Of a stretch of DNA of 64,000 nt, positions 48,901 to 61,104 are shown piece after piece (positions within the stretch are counted from its first letter, which is position 1; every line of letters starts with the position of its first letter). The notes beneath the pieces were generated by a model. That model did no database searches and was not told where the DNA came from. It worked only from the letters and a program-made list of their open reading frames with translations. A program made the translations under genes and the position numbers. The stretch spans positions 930,001 through 994,000 of the forward strand of contig JAVTVJ010000076.1 of assembly GCA_034509425.1 (NCBI GenBank), in the 5' to 3' direction. The stretch comes from Eopsaltria australis. Its lineage: Eukaryota; Chordata; Aves; Passeriformes; Petroicidae.

Positions 48901-50160
48901 AGCCAGCCTGAAGGGGGAAAAACTAACTTCTGAAGCCAACATTTTAGTGGAGAAAAGGCCCTCTAATGAGAGTATGGAGCACGCCCAGCGCTTGTTACTG
49001 TGCTGATTTGGAGTGACAAGTATATCTCTGGATATTAGGGAAGTAGTTTAAAAAATGCCATAGTTTTTAGCATAATAAGATGCACTGCAGATATGTGACA
49101 TCCATTTTATTCTCCACAGCTGTTTACAAAAGGAAAAAAACCCCAAAACCCTGAGATTGGAGCAGCTGCAGTCACTCAGCTGTCAATATGGGACAAGGCT
49201 CTTTCTGCTCTTTTATTTCCACTTCACTCTGTTCTGCTGCACATATTTGGCTGTTCTGTGAATTTGCAGATCATGAGATTTTTTTCCAACTGCCTTTGAT
49301 CTATACAGAAAGACTCACCCAGTTCTCATTTGAATTCATTAATACTTTGAGTAGGCATTTTAATTTTATGTTTACTGGCTTGTTTCCTTTTGTAGTGTTA
49401 TCTAACTGACAAGTTTGTCGTGTTCTGCATTACCTTTAGACTTTTGAATCTAAAACATTTCCTCTTTCCTGAAAGCTATGATAATTTTTAGAGATGCTAC
49501 AAAGGCATCTTCATTTCCTCAGGAGAAAACCTAAATTACCCTCAGCTTTGATTACTATCAAATCAACATTGAAGCACGTAATTCCTTTTACAGCACGAAC
49601 AAAGTATGTTTTATACCATCGACTATAGTTTCAATTGTAGTTTAAAAATCTGCTTAAGCACTAACAGCAGCATTTTGTTTGCGATTTCCATGCCAGGGAA
49701 GTCACAGCATTAAAGGAATTTCCTGTGTTGGAGTTTTTCCCCACAAAGGTCTGCTGTCTTTTCCTCAACAATTGTGAATTTAGCACAATGTACAGAATTT
49801 TAGCAAGAACCCTGATTCCTAAACATGTGGCCAGAAGGATGAGGAGAGGATTTTTTTTTTGTTGATCAAGCACAACCATTTCAGTGGAAAAAATGCACTA
49901 CAGCTGGTCAGACCATTGATCTCATTGCTGGGGTAGTGCTGTCTTTGGGGAGGGTATAGGTGTTAGCAAATCACCAAACTGTGAATCATTCACTGTCAGA
50001 AGCATTTGGCTTGTCTCTTTAAGTTCTTGTGGTCAAGTGTGGTACAGTGGGCTTGAGAAAGGAATGTGTTTTGGATGACCAGGATGATGAATGTATGATG
50101 CTTCACGTTTATTTGTAACGTCCTTTTTATACTTAGAAATTGCTTACATGTGTATCTGTA

Positions 50161-50170
50161 TGTAAATAAA
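50161..50170 (+). terminator. Distal poly(A) signal of RAB30, overlapping a Pumilio site
   Basis: AATAAA at 50165-50170, followed by TTGGTGTTTTAAGTGTTTG, a GT-rich downstream element. The sequence TGTAAATA at 50161-50168 matches the Pumilio consensus UGUANAUA and overlaps the signal. Confidence 0.55.
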
Positions 50171-50190
50171 TGTTTAATCCTTTCCACTTG

Positions 50191-53100
50191 GTGTTTTAAG
50201 TGTTTGATTTGTTTGGTTTTTGATTTGGACTGCAAAGCAAAGTTGCCTTAAATATGAGCTATTCAATTGACATGATTTGACATTAGACCAACAAACGAAT
50301 GCTGCTAAGGATACTGAGACTCTTGCAGTACTGAGACCTCACAAGAAGAGCAGATGTAGAGCTGCTGCCCATGGGAGCCATGTCCCTTTGCACAAGAAGA
50401 GAAAAAAAATAATCAAAGCAGGAGAAATTAGAGAGGTTTGAAATGCCAAAGAAATGCCAGCATCAGGCACTAGAGGGTGGCCTTTGATAGAGGCATCATC
50501 CACTCACTGACCTTGCAAACCTGTGGCAGGTTAAACTCTTGTCCTAGCAAGATGCAGGACTTGAGTAGGATAAATGCTGGATGATGGTTGGATGCTTCAG
50601 TTGTCTTTTATTTCTTGACCCAGTCACTTCTTAAATTTTTTAATGCTATTCCTTCTGTTCAGCCTTCAACTTGCTTTTTTCATTCTCATTGAACTCCACT
50701 GGAGTTCCCCAATGAGCTGCCTTCCTCAAGGCCTAGAATCCTTTTGGACAAGATCTCCCATTTTAAGCCTTTTGTCTTTTGGTAAATACATAAAGTTTTT
50801 GCTCTGACTCCTGAGCATCAGGTTTCCTCCCCTGTGCTCTGCTCCACATCAAAGATGACTCGGGCTAACACTTCCACTGAGAAACGAGCTGTGAAGCTTG
50901 AAGACACCATGTGTCTTTTATTGCCTCTTCCACTGACCTTGAAGCTCCTTCCTTGGTAAATGTCTGACATGAGGGCTGGACCATCTGCTCTTCCTTCCCC
51001 AGGAAGCTGGCAATTTGAGTCCATGAGAGAACAGAGAGGTATTTGGATAGGGAAAAGTCTCTGTGTGCTTCTAGGTAGGAACAAGGCGAAGGGAGGGGAA
51101 GGAAACATCTTTCAGCTGCTCAGACTGCTTGGGATGTAAGTATTTACTGAAAGAGAGGAGGGCTGGAGAGTGTTGCTTTTGGGGGTGAAGGCTGGAGAAA
51201 CAAACCAAGCTTTTCCTGGGGAAAGGTGAGGGGACAGGTAAAGAGTGGCAACTCTTCCTTGCAAGGAGCGTGTAACCAGTGGGATGTGCAACCTTCTTCC
51301 TGTTCAGCAGGTGTAGCAGCAAGGGTACAGCCTGTGCCAGGCTCTGCTGAGGGTGAAAGGAATGTGAGCACACAAAGGCTCCCTGCAGAAAGGGAACAAG
51401 CTGCTCAGGGGAAGAAGTGCAAGGCTGACTGACTACAGGAGCAAAAGCAAGAGAGCTTTTTCTGCCTCTCTTCCATCCTCTCGTGGTCAGTCTCCCTACT
51501 GAGCATGTGGGGAGCTCTGCCCAGAAGATGTCATCTTGCTGACAGGAGCCTGTCACACAACAATACTTCCTGCTCTCACTCTGTATGCAGTCCTCTTGCA
51601 CAAAGCACAGGAGATCTGAGTGCCCTGCTTTAATTTCAATGGTATGGCACAGACAGTCCTGCCTAATTTAAAATCTAGTCTTGATTTATGGATTTCTATG
51701 CATAGGAAATCAATCACAGACCCAGTATGCGTTTTCAGGAGTTTTATTACCCTCAGATTAAACATGCTGAGCTTTAGTCTTTTTGCACAAGCTTATAATT
51801 ATAATCACATCAGCCTGCACCAAAGCTATCACTTACCGTAGTATGTGAATGAATAGTCTGCTGAAAAAAATCACTCATGCTGGACCAAACATTTCATGTC
51901 AAGATGCTGTCAGGTATATGATGTAGAAGCTCTGGCAGTGTTTCACAGCTAGCTGCATCAAGTCTCTGGTGTCTCACTTGCATCAGTTCTAGCTCCTGGT
52001 GATAGAGTGGGTGTCTGTCCAGTTCATCACAAGGGAGTGCTTAAAGAGCCAATGATAAGTGCAGTACGCTATTATATGCTGTAGTAGAAAAAAAAACAGT
52101 TTCAAGTGTTATGATGTCTTAAAACCTTTTCTGTATTGCCTTCCCTATGCTCATTGATTTGGGTATGAGTAATGCTGTCTTTCCCTTCATTTCTTCTACG
52201 TAAGCCATACATGTAGATTTATAATTTCCAGGCAGGCAACATTTCTTACTCCTTTTCCACTTGCCCCAAGGGTTCATCAAGGAGGATTTTATTTGCAATA
52301 CATAAAATCTTTTCAACAGGCACAACACTACATAAAGGCAGGCACAAGCCCAGGCCTTTTCCCTTGGCCTCATCCTGGTGCCCTGCCCTACCCTGACTGA
52401 AGCAGCCCTGGTGTGGTTTTGGTGTGCTGATTTGCTGGGCTAAAGCTCAGCAGGGCAACTCAGCAGCAGCTTGCAAAGCCCACACTTTTGCTCTCACCTC
52501 CAGTCTCTGTGGCTGTGCCAGGAAGCCTTGCATAGGGAGCTCTGTGTCCTTCACAGCAGAGCCCTGCCGTGTTCTGCAACAGAGCTGTCACTGGCACTGC
52601 ACCTAGCAAGCGATTCCATTCAAAGGTTACCTTGGTCACAGAACCACAGAATGGTTTGGGTTGGAAGGGACTTAAAGATCATGTTCCAATCCCCCTGACA
52701 TGGGCAGGGACAACTTCCACTAGATCAGGCTGCTCAGAGCCACATCAAACCTGGCCTTGAACACTTCAGGGATGGGGCATCCATAGCTTCTCTGGGCAAC
52801 CTGTGCCAGTACCTCACCACCTTCACAATAAAGAATTTTTTCTATGTATCTAACCTAAATTTCCCTTCTCTGTCTAAAAACATGATCAGCTTCTCAATTA
52901 AACATTGATTAAAACGTCTAATTCTGCTCTTTTTCTGTCTCTTTGCTACAAGATGTTCCTGTTTTCTTCTGTTTATGTCTAGGGTTCAGGTACTGCAGGG
53001 TTCAAGGGTTGGACCCATCAGAAGAAATCTTGTGCCTCTTTCCACTGCCATCTACTGTTGCAGGATCCTTAAACACCAGGAAGAACTTCTGTGGTGTGCT

Positions 53101-54379
53101 TGAGTATCTTGCTGGGGACAGCAAGAAGAGATGGTTTGCTAGTTAAGGTCTTTCAGTGATCTCCAGAGCTGTGCTCCATATCCTTTCAAATGTCAGGCAA
53201 GTCTTTGAACCTGTCTCTAGATTTCAACTGAAAATGAGGAGTGGAAAAAAATAATAACCAAACCAACCAATGCTGACTTGGAAACACTTCTTTGTAGAGG
53301 GAATTTACCTGTGCAGACCTGCTGCATAACCATGTGTAACTTTTTCTTGGGTCAGCCTGTGGAATTCCTGCAGCCTCAGCCTATCTGCACCCTTGGCAGG
53401 AGAGGCTGGACCTCATTTATACCCTGCTCAGCCACAGAAGCTTGTTTGATTCCAAATACCCTTCTCCCTCCCATCCCTCCAAGGGAAATGCACTTGATTA
53501 GAAGGTGCAGAACATAGGCTAGAGACTGAGAAACTGAGAAAGTTTACCTGTATGTTCTGTGATGGTGACCCATGCTAAAAATCATGGATAAGGAACAAGG
53601 TGGTGAAACTAAATGCCCTTATTCCTGAAAAACTCTTCTGAACAAAGAGGGAGGCTTAAGCAGGTGCTGTAGAAATTATATGAGGCCCTCAAACACAGGA
53701 AGATAAAAACATCCACCTTGCAGCTGAGAAGGAACTAACTAACCCCTCCCTGTCACCAGTCACAATGTAAATGGTTCATATCCATTTTATACCTCAAAAG
53801 AAAAAAAAAAGTCACAGCAAGTACTTTTAGGATTGTTTCTGCTTCTACAAGTGTGGCGCTTCCCCTCCGCCCCTTGGGCCACACTAGGACCTTAAAAACA
53901 CTCACTCACAACAAAATGTCAGCATTTTCAGGCTGCTCAGATCCTGTGCCAACAGATTCCCACATCTTCTGCAGGACCTGACTTAAAAGCTTACAAGCAG
54001 CAGATCCAAGATTTCTCTGTTCAGTGATCGTAAATGCAGCTGTGTTGGGCTGGGGACATGGAACGCCTTTAAGGAGAGGAAAGACACTGTCAGGAATCTG
54101 TCACCAGCAGTCTTTTAACTTGAAAAAGCCTGTAGGAAAACTGGGAGCTGCTACTAAGCTCTCAGGATGGCCCCCTTCACCCAACCCCCTTCCCAAACAG
54201 GCTCAGATGCAAGGCACCATCAAATCCTCGATCAAAAATTGGCCCTTCTCCCCAGAGAGTCATCAGGCAAGAATCTGGAGTGGGCATGAATTCCAGTGCT
54301 GCTCTTGTGATGAAAAGACAACCATGAATATTAGAACACTTCACCTACTTGCACTTTGTCAAGTGAGAGCTATTCAATA
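50191..54379. other. Intergenic gap between convergent RAB30 and DDIAS
   Basis: About 4.2 kb without a supported gene. It holds one CR1 fragment at 52636-52875. Short frames (for example 51071-51601 minus) show no domain or conservation signal by eye. Confidence 0.5.
52636..52875 (-). mobile_element. CR1 LINE fragment
   Basis: Reverse-complement CR1 3' end: ACAGAATGGTTTGGGTTGGA, GACATGGGCAGGGACAACTT, CTTGAACACTTCAGGGATGG, CTCACCACCTTCACAATAAA. A typical 5'-truncated copy. Confidence 0.94.
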
Positions 54380-54628
54380 CTCACACATTTACAAACGTGT
54401 TTATTGCACATCCTAATTGATTTTCAATAGAACATAGCAATTGCAAATTCTGATTTCCCTCATCTCTGTAGTACAAAGGTCTGAAAATAAACCTAACTTC
54501 TCTTAGCAAGACATATGCCAACAGGTGTATAAACACCTTAACTTTTAAATAGCTCTTTTCTTCCACTGGCTCCTTTCCAAAAGCTTAAAAAAATAATTTA
54601 AAAAATACAGTATAGAAGAGTATCTTTC
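54380..54628 (-). other. DDIAS: DDIAS 3' UTR with poly(A) signal
   Basis: Short AT-rich trailer. The minus strand reads AATAAACACG at 54405-54396, with a GT-rich stretch (TTTGTAAATGTGTGAG) behind it, so cleavage is likely near 54380. Confidence 0.55.
54400..54405 (-). terminator. DDIAS poly(A) signal AATAAA
   Basis: TTTATT on the plus strand is AATAAA on the minus strand, about 225 nt after the DDIAS stop, followed by a GT-rich element. Confidence 0.55.
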
Positions 54629-57118
54629 TTAGTATTTTGGCTTATTGGAAAAAGGGGTCTGTGCTTGGAAGAACAGCTCAGGAGACCAGACAGCTGGCCC
54701 TTCCAACACAACCCCGGAATAATTTCCATGCGATAGGTGATTCTTGCCTTCTGAAGGGGAACAAGTTTTCAGGACCGTCTCATTTAAAAATGAGGTCTTG
54801 GTGACACCTGGAGATAAAGGAGTTGTTAGAATCCTGACTCTATCCCCAGGGCTTATTCTCTCATTTTGGATGGGATTTTCATCATTTTCACTGTTCTTTC
54901 TGCTTTCAGAAATAGGGTTCTTGCCAGTGTGCCCACAGGTGGATTGCAAGTCAGCAGCCCAGCTAACTGGTTTTAAATTTAGAGATGCAGTTGGTTTCAG
55001 CCCTTTGATTGAAGACGGAGGGACCCACTCCTCCAAGCTGACAGGCAGTTGGCTGTTGAGGAACTGCTGGGAAATGGAGCTACCACTTTCTTTGTGTTCC
55101 CTGCTCCTTGGCCTCCCACGTTTCCCTAACCTGCCAGTAAGCTGCTGCAGCAGAGTGTTCTGAAAGGAAGATCTGGATCGCTTGCATTTGGAATGGATTT
55201 TAGTGGCATTTTTAGGGGTGCAGGTGGTGACTAAAGAGCTTCTGTCCCCAACAGGCCACAGTTTCTGCAGAGGTTTTGTCATAGGAGTTGACTGTGAATA
55301 AGGAACAAAGTCCTGAGCGCAAACTGAACTGCATTCTGAATCCCAAAAGGAGTAAGTTACAGGTGTACTGTGCTTGCTAAAAGCAGGAGGGGACCTGTGT
55401 AGGGATGAGCTCAGTTTTGAACTGTTACAAGAAACACCTCCAGGAGAAAGCACTGATTCAGCTGTGACTTTCTCTGTCAAAGTATCTCCATGTATTAAAG
55501 AATTACATGATTTATTTAAGAATTCCACAGGTTTTGCTACCTCTCTTACACTTGCATCAAAGAGATCAGCAGAAGCATTGTAGCTGCCTTCAGGGAAGAT
55601 GTTGTTCCACTGCAGCTCTTTCCTATTAACACTTTTGAAGGTATTATCTGACAGTTCTGTCATTGGTTTTAATTCTCCTTTATATATCCTTCTTGCATTG
55701 CTGGGAGTTGGTGGATCAGACACCCGGGCCCCTGTGAGTGTAAGATCCGTTTTTTTGCTTGGTGTAGAACAGTTTTCTTTATTTTCACAAGCAGCTAAAC
55801 AGCTTTCACATGCAGAATGCACACAGGTGGCTGTCTTGCTCTTTTTTAAACAGGAGGTTTCTCCATGCAGCCTAATGAAAGACCAAGATGAATCTGCAGG
55901 GTCACTATTTGCTCCTTTGAACTGCACACATCTGCTCTGAGAAACAGAAGGCTCTGGTGTAACTGGCGAGGATGCTCCACCTTCCTTGAGGGTTGAAGAT
56001 AAATCACTAGGGGAAGACTCACGTTGTGACACATCATTCTGAGGGTTTGCATTTGACTGAAGACAGGCAAGCACTGTGTTCTCCCAGCTATCGTTCTCTG
56101 CTGGTGGCAAGAGCCTCCCTGAGACACTGGCTGCAGGAAAATCACTTGGGGCTTGCCGGGAATATGATTTGTTAAGATTTATACCCAACCTGCTGCTTCC
56201 AAGATGGACACATTTGCCTGCATCAAGACTGGGTGATGTAACCACACTCCTGCCTTCCTCTATTCTGGCTAACAAGTCATTTAGGCTTTCTGAGAATGGG
56301 AGCTCTTCCCAAAGCATAGAGTCCGTCTGAGACACTCCAGCTACATTTATGTGATTAGGAGCTGAGGCATCTCTCTTGCAAACAAGGGAGTTGTGGGATA
56401 TTTCTGGGTAACAATCATTTCTACTATTAGTTTTTGGGTAATTGTTTTTTACCTCAGATTCCAAGGGATGTTGTAACAACTTGGAACTGTTTCCATGCGA
56501 ACATTTAGTGTTTGAAGAGGAAACTCTCTCCAATTTATCAGTTGCAGAGTCACCATCAGTCCGACTAAGCTGTGAACTCCATTCATTACCCTTCTCTTTA
56601 TCCCCTTCCTTCACAGAAGAGATGAGAAACTGTGAGTCCCAAAGAGTTTGATTGTTGAGGCTTACACTGCCCAATTCTGCAGAGACAGGCCTCTCCTCTT
56701 GTTCATGCTGTTCACTCCCCAGCTTTCCCACTTCCAGAGTGGGAAAGTCTTCCGCTGTTACCCAAGCAACAGATGAAGTCAGACTGAGGGATTGCTGCCA
56801 GCACCCTAAAAAACTTTCCCTGCCACTAGACTGAACAAAACAGGAGCTCCTGCTCAGGCTAGACAAGCTGCTGAGCTCACTGAGAGGTTCATCTGTGGCA
56901 GTTGATGACGCATCAGGTAAATATGAGCTGTTACAGCTCCTGAATTTTGACGACTGCAGGAGACGATCTAAGTAGCTGATAACAGTAAAGCCACTAACAG
57001 CAGCATTTGGCAGGAAGATCTGGCAAGCTACAAGGTTTTTCGTTCTTCTATTAATTCTGGAACACTTCTGCAAGATGCTGCTGGCAGCAGAATGCCCTCC
57101 TTCTTCCCTTGCACAACT
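54629..57118 (-). CDS. DDIAS: DDIAS last exon, 830 codons including stop
   Basis: Acceptor TTTCTTTCCCCCACCCAG ending at 57119. The open frame reaches upstream to 57175, but those 19 codons are the intron's pyrimidine tract, so translation enters at Ser132. The exon runs 2490 nt to TAA with no break. It is serine-rich and low in hydrophobic blocks, as expected for the DDIAS tail. After WSPELF there are 13 more residues; the human protein ends within a residue or so of that motif (from memory). Confidence 0.94.
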   Translation of the reverse strand, partial: SCAREEGGHSAASSILQKCSRINRRTKNLVACQIFLPNAAVSGFTVISYLDRLLQSSKFRSCNSSYLPDASSTATDEPLSELSSLSSLSRSSCFVQSSGRESFLGCWQQSLSLTSSVAWVTAEDFPTLEVGKLGSEQHEQEERPVSAELGSVSLNNQTLWDSQFLISSVKEGDKEKGNEWSSQLSRTDGDSATDKLERVSSSNTKCSHGNSSKLLQHPLESEVKNNYPKTNSRNDCYPEISHNSLVCKRDASAPNHINVAGVSQTDSMLWEELPFSESLNDLLARIEEGRSVVTSPSLDAGKCVHLGSSRLGINLNKSYSRQAPSDFPAASVSGRLLPPAENDSWENTVLACLQSNANPQNDVSQRESSPSDLSSTLKEGGASSPVTPEPSVSQSRCVQFKGANSDPADSSWSFIRLHGETSCLKKSKTATCVHSACESCLAACENKENCSTPSKKTDLTLTGARVSDPPTPSNARRIYKGELKPMTELSDNTFKSVNRKELQWNNIFPEGSYNASADLFDASVREVAKPVEFLNKSCNSLIHGDTLTEKVTAESVLSPGGVSCNSSKLSSSLHRSPPAFSKHSTPVTYSFWDSECSSVCAQDFVPYSQSTPMTKPLQKLWPVGDRSSLVTTCTPKNATKIHSKCKRSRSSFQNTLLQQLTGRLGKRGRPRSREHKESGSSISQQFLNSQLPVSLEEWVPPSSIKGLKPTASLNLKPVSWAADLQSTCGHTGKNPISESRKNSENDENPIQNERISPGDRVRILTTPLSPGVTKTSFLNETVLKTCSPSEGKNHLSHGNYSGVVLEGPAVWSPELFFQAQTPFSNKPKY

Positions 57119-60100
57119 CTGGGTGGGGGAAAGAAAACAAAAAAACAACCAACTTAGAGAGAAAAAAATTAACACATGTCTTTTAAGTGAAGTGTAAATT
57201 TAGGTCTCACTTTTTGTCAGAATCTGCAGGGAAGAGAATACAAAACAGTCTGTCACACAAGGCAGTCCCTGGGAAATAAGCCCTGGCAAGGGCTGTAAAG
57301 GGCATCACAGTGAGAGGTTCTTTGCTTGTTGCAATTACAGAGTTTTGGAGCTGGAAAAACAACCAAGAACTCTGAGAAAGGACTTCACAGAAAATCTCTT
57401 CCTCCCTTTAGGGCACTGGATGCTTCCGGGCTTCCTCCAGTGCGAATGGCTGGCAGCCTAAGGCCAGTGCTTGCTTTTATCCAGGAGGCACTGGGTAGCG
57501 CTTGAAACAAAGCACTCTGGTACCAGATACTTGACTTGGCAGCTCAGCTACCAAAGCCAGCATGGGACTTTCTGTGCACTACATCCGTGAAAGGGAAATA
57601 AGCTACAACCTTTATCTGCTCAGATTTTTTCAGAGAGCAGTGTTCAAAGGAGTTTCAACTGCAATTGTTTATAAAACCTGCTTCTCTCTACACAGAAATT
57701 ACAGGTGAAAAATGACAGTAAACGGAGAAGGAATTAGCTAACATTTTAAGAAGTGGATAAACCCTTTCTCATCTACCCCTCAAGGTCTGGCAAAGCCAGA
57801 GGCCAAAAATCAGATATAGTTATCTCCAACAACCCTCCTCCTCCCTGAGTCTGTGCAAGGGTTGAGGCTGAAGGCTGTTAGCCAAGGACAACACCCTCCT
57901 AGGTAAGTCTTTAAAAAGTATGTTATGCTGATTCTGAGTATTATCTGGGGCAGTACCACTGTATACACAGCTGAACACAACTACACAGAAATGTCTACAG
58001 CCAAGGGCTGAACAAACAGTCTTTGAATGTGTGTTCAGCCCTTGTGTGTGCAGGAGTAGCCACAAGGCTGGTGATGTCTAGGATTAGTTATGTTTGCCAA
58101 GGCATCAGGCCCACAGACCTGGTCAAGGGCTCCAGGTAAGTAAAGTTAATCCACGAAGTCCTCCAACTCCATTACTTAAGATACTGTACATCAGGAAAAA
58201 TCTCATTTCAAATACAAACCTCATTGTACCTGTGGGAGAGGCAAAACCTCTGCCAGATAGGATTGAGTTCACACATTTCATAATATGAATGACTCACATA
58301 AGTACCACTTGAAGACAACCTTGAAAACTGTTTCTACAAAAAATATCGCTAAGAACTAATGTTTCAAAGTGTCTTAAACACATAAAAGAGCCAGCAATGC
58401 AGATGTTAAACACTGTACTTTAGTAACATTTTGAAAAAGCTTTTAAAACAGAAATATTAAAATGCTACAAGGGGATGTACTTCTTACATTTCAGACTGGA
58501 AAGGAGACTACACAGCATGGGAAAGGTAGGGCAGTGCTTGCAAAGACAATCTGTTTCTTGCTCCAACCGTACAGGGATTTTTTACAGGCTCCAAGCTGTT
58601 ACTGATATGCACAGGAGCTGGCATTGCTCAGGCTCTCCAAAAAGCACCCTGACAAGCTGTTAAGCTGACTACTGCCATTCAAGATGATTTTTGGATGTGA
58701 CTCATTTAAAAAAAAACCACAGGAGTCTTGGGGAAAAGAAGCAGAATCCTTCTCACATCCTAGCCTTAAATGTTCTCAAATTCCCAAAAGATGTTATACA
58801 TGAATCTTTGATAACTCAGTCTATACCCCTAACTGGCTCCAAAAACTCACTGAAAGGCCATAATGTGGATTAAAAGTTACCTTCACTCCAAACAGAAACC
58901 TTTTTCCAATGAAACAGCTTTCCACAGCATGAACTAACGCTCTTGTAAATGACTCTGTGTTTGTTTCTGCTGACAGCTGATTGAAGTCTTGAATATACCT
59001 TGAAAAAAATCATACAGACATATTGCACCAACAGAGGAAGCCTCACACAGCATTTCAGCTGTAGCATGGTGTTAATGAGGACACATGTTAAGGAGAAGAT
59101 TTTGTGGTAGTTTCAACTAAACATAGAATGAAAACAGGAAAACTATGAACCTATAAATTCAATTCTTTAGTTCACCTGATTTGTTAGTAGATGAAGTAAA
59201 CAAAACAACCACTCTGAACAGGTTTAATAGATACATGACTTTCGGGTGCTGTGATTTTTCTGCCAATACAGTGACTGTACAATGCTGTCAAGATGCTGCT
59301 ATTCCTTACACATCCTTCCTGCCCAGGTTTACAGCACAATGGTATCCATGTAAGACATAGAAATAACTGCTTTTCATGGCTGACAGCAATACAGCAGTGT
59401 AGGGCCGAACACCTGTCATGAGCATGTTATTAATGCTGCTAATATGGCATTAAAAACGATTCATCTTTGAGCCAGGGATAACACAAGGCATTGGAAAAGA
59501 ACATACTAGAGAAAGAAGCAGGGAATCTATCTGAATATCCCTTCCTGGCAGGTTCACATTTCAGAAAATCTGAAACCTATAATGCGGGTGATCAGGCTCT
59601 GAGGACTAACAGACTTCCTTAGAAATCCCTTCTTTCTTCAGGAAAATTTGGTCATATTGACAAATAGTCACAAGGTGCATTCAAACTGTTAAAAAAGAAA
59701 ACCCAGAGGCTCTATCTGGAAAAACCAACTTACTTAAACAAGGGAAATTCAATTATCTCAAGAAAAGGAGAAAGGACACTAAGAAGAAGCCAAACCAACC
59801 AAACAGTGAAGCTCACTTAACAGATAGTTGCTGCCTTCAATAGACAAGTGGAGGATTTCTTCTACTACCCAGAAGTAATCCATCTCAAAATATCAAGACT
59901 TCAGGAAGAAACAAACTTCAGCATTTTCTCAAGGTGATTGGTACCAAGGAAATGCTGGAAGGGAGCACTTTAGCAGTTACTTCCTACTCATCTTCCCACC
60001 ATCTAGGCTCATTGCAGGTTTTTCAGACTGAATAAATAGCAGCAGCTATATGGTCAGACAATCTATTCCTTACCTCTGCAGATTTTCTGCGGTGACCCCG

Positions 60101-61104
60101 AAGAATGGATCTAAGCAACTTCCAAAAACAGTGATGTCAAACAAATCATTAGTGTCAGCAATCTTTAGGGACAATCTATATCTGTAGCTTGCATCTTTAG
60201 CTTCACCTGTGCAGCCACATTTTAGACAGCTGAACCTGACACAAGACAGTTAAAGGGTAAAAAAGATTGAATACGTGAACTTCTGTTAATCCCTGCTGAG
60301 GTAAGAACTTATCTGCAGCCATAAGTATTACTACTATACTGTATTAAATATTCCATAAAAAAATATAAGATTTTTTTTTTCTTATTCTTTATTCCTTGAG
60401 GCATTAATCTTACCAAAGCCTCAGAGCAAGATATGTGTATTATGACAGAATGCCTCTGGCTTCTTTTACTGATTTACTAAATGCTAGCCTGTTGTGAAAT
60501 TGAAGGGACGGTGGGTTTTGAGAGACTCTTGGTGTGCTATTTTGATTCCCTGTGCTCATATTTTTCACATTTCATTCTGGTTTGGGATTTTTCTTCCTGC
60601 AGCTTGAGTATAACTACCTAGGTTTAAAGAATAATTAGGAAACAGCACTGTTATCTTGTACTTCAGCATTTGAAACAACAGATATCCTTGTTTTACAAAG
60701 TCAGCTCCTTGCAGTTAGTGCTGACATTCATTGATTTACTGTTCTTCTATGTGTCAGAGATTTCACCCACCACTGCAATTAAAAAGGAAAGCTCATCCAT
60801 TTCTGGACATGCACTCAGTGAAGAGTCATACAGGGCCACCAGGTGCACTGCACATGTAGAATGAGTTGAATAAAAATAAAATCAGGATTTGATCTAGAGG
60901 GACTGGATTTTTACCGCTTTGTTTTGTGTTCAGTTAACAGAGATCCCCAAGTTAATGGAAATCAGCAAATGATCCCCAAAACAGGACATACCTCCTGGAA
61001 TCCAGTATCAGCCTAGAAAAGCAGTTTTGACAGGCAGGATAGATGAAGCAGGAGTTCTGGATGGAAATCACAGAGGCAGCCAAGAGTCCCTGCACACTGT
61101 TCAT
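54629..61104 (-). CDS. DDIAS: DDIAS, DNA damage-induced apoptosis suppressor (gene-level)
   Basis: Four minus-strand coding exons (61104-60992, 60235-60074, 58998-58881, 57118-54629) join in frame to 2883 nt, or 960 residues; human DDIAS is about 998. The N-terminus is an RPA-like OB fold with a zinc ribbon: C25-x2-C28 in YPACQNCFSR and C41-x2-C44 in FSCLKCG, then YRYRLSLKIAD and VFGSCLDPFFGVTA. The rest is a serine-rich, probably disordered region with short islands shared with mammals (memory-based): LVACQ near 160, PFSESLN near 405, SADLFD near 640, DFVP-SQSTP near 735, EWVPP near 825, and WSPELF at 942-947. DDIAS (noxin) is induced by DNA damage and limits apoptosis (family knowledge). 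It is head-to-head with PRCP and convergent with RAB30. Confidence 0.93.
57119..58880. other. DDIAS intron 4
   Basis: GT-AG intron of 1762 bp in minus orientation. I see no repeat copy or other feature. Confidence 0.88.
58881..58998 (-). CDS. DDIAS: DDIAS exon 4 (end of OB fold)
   Basis: Acceptor TTTTTTTCAAG before 58998, donor GTGAAG|GTAACT at 58881/58880. The 118 nt begin with the last base of the split Arg and end in phase 0. It encodes YIQDFNQL, then AVESCFIGKRFLFGVK, matching the mammalian YIQD and FVGQSFIFGV block. Confidence 0.9.
58999..60073. other. DDIAS intron 3
   Basis: GT-AG intron of 1075 bp in minus orientation. Nothing else seen. Confidence 0.88.
60074..60235 (-). CDS. DDIAS: DDIAS exon 3 (zinc ribbon/OB fold)
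   Basis: Acceptor TCTTGTGTCAG before 60235, donor GCAGAG|GTAAGG at 60074/60073. The 162 nt begin with the last base of Arg38 and end with two bases of a split Arg codon. It encodes FSCLKCG (second Cys pair), YRYRLSLKIAD and FGSCLDPFFGVTAENLQ, very close to the mammalian protein. Confidence 0.9.
60236..60991. other. DDIAS intron 2
   Basis: GT-AG intron of 756 bp in minus orientation. Nothing else seen. Confidence 0.85.

Larger units (their letters stand above)
42086..50190 (+). other. RAB30: Probable RAB30 3' UTR (long form)
   Basis: About 8.1 kb from the stop to a good distal poly(A) signal at 50165-50170 with a GT-rich element behind it. I see no CR1 copy in the stretch and no convincing ORF. 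Earlier AATAAA signals at 42648, 42840 and a cluster at 42941-42960 could give a short form of about 0.6-0.9 kb. Human RAB30 is also known for a long 3' UTR (from memory). The extent is inference; only RNA data would fix the end. Confidence 0.55.

Noticed and set aside
54744..55163. 139-codon plus-strand frame inside DDIAS
   Set aside because: Shadow of the DDIAS last exon on the opposite strand. The minus frame is conserved with mammals; this one has no recognised features.
57119..57175. Start of the long DDIAS frame at the Met near 57175
   Set aside because: Those 19 codons translate the intron's pyrimidine tract and AG acceptor. Three upstream exons join exactly at 57118.
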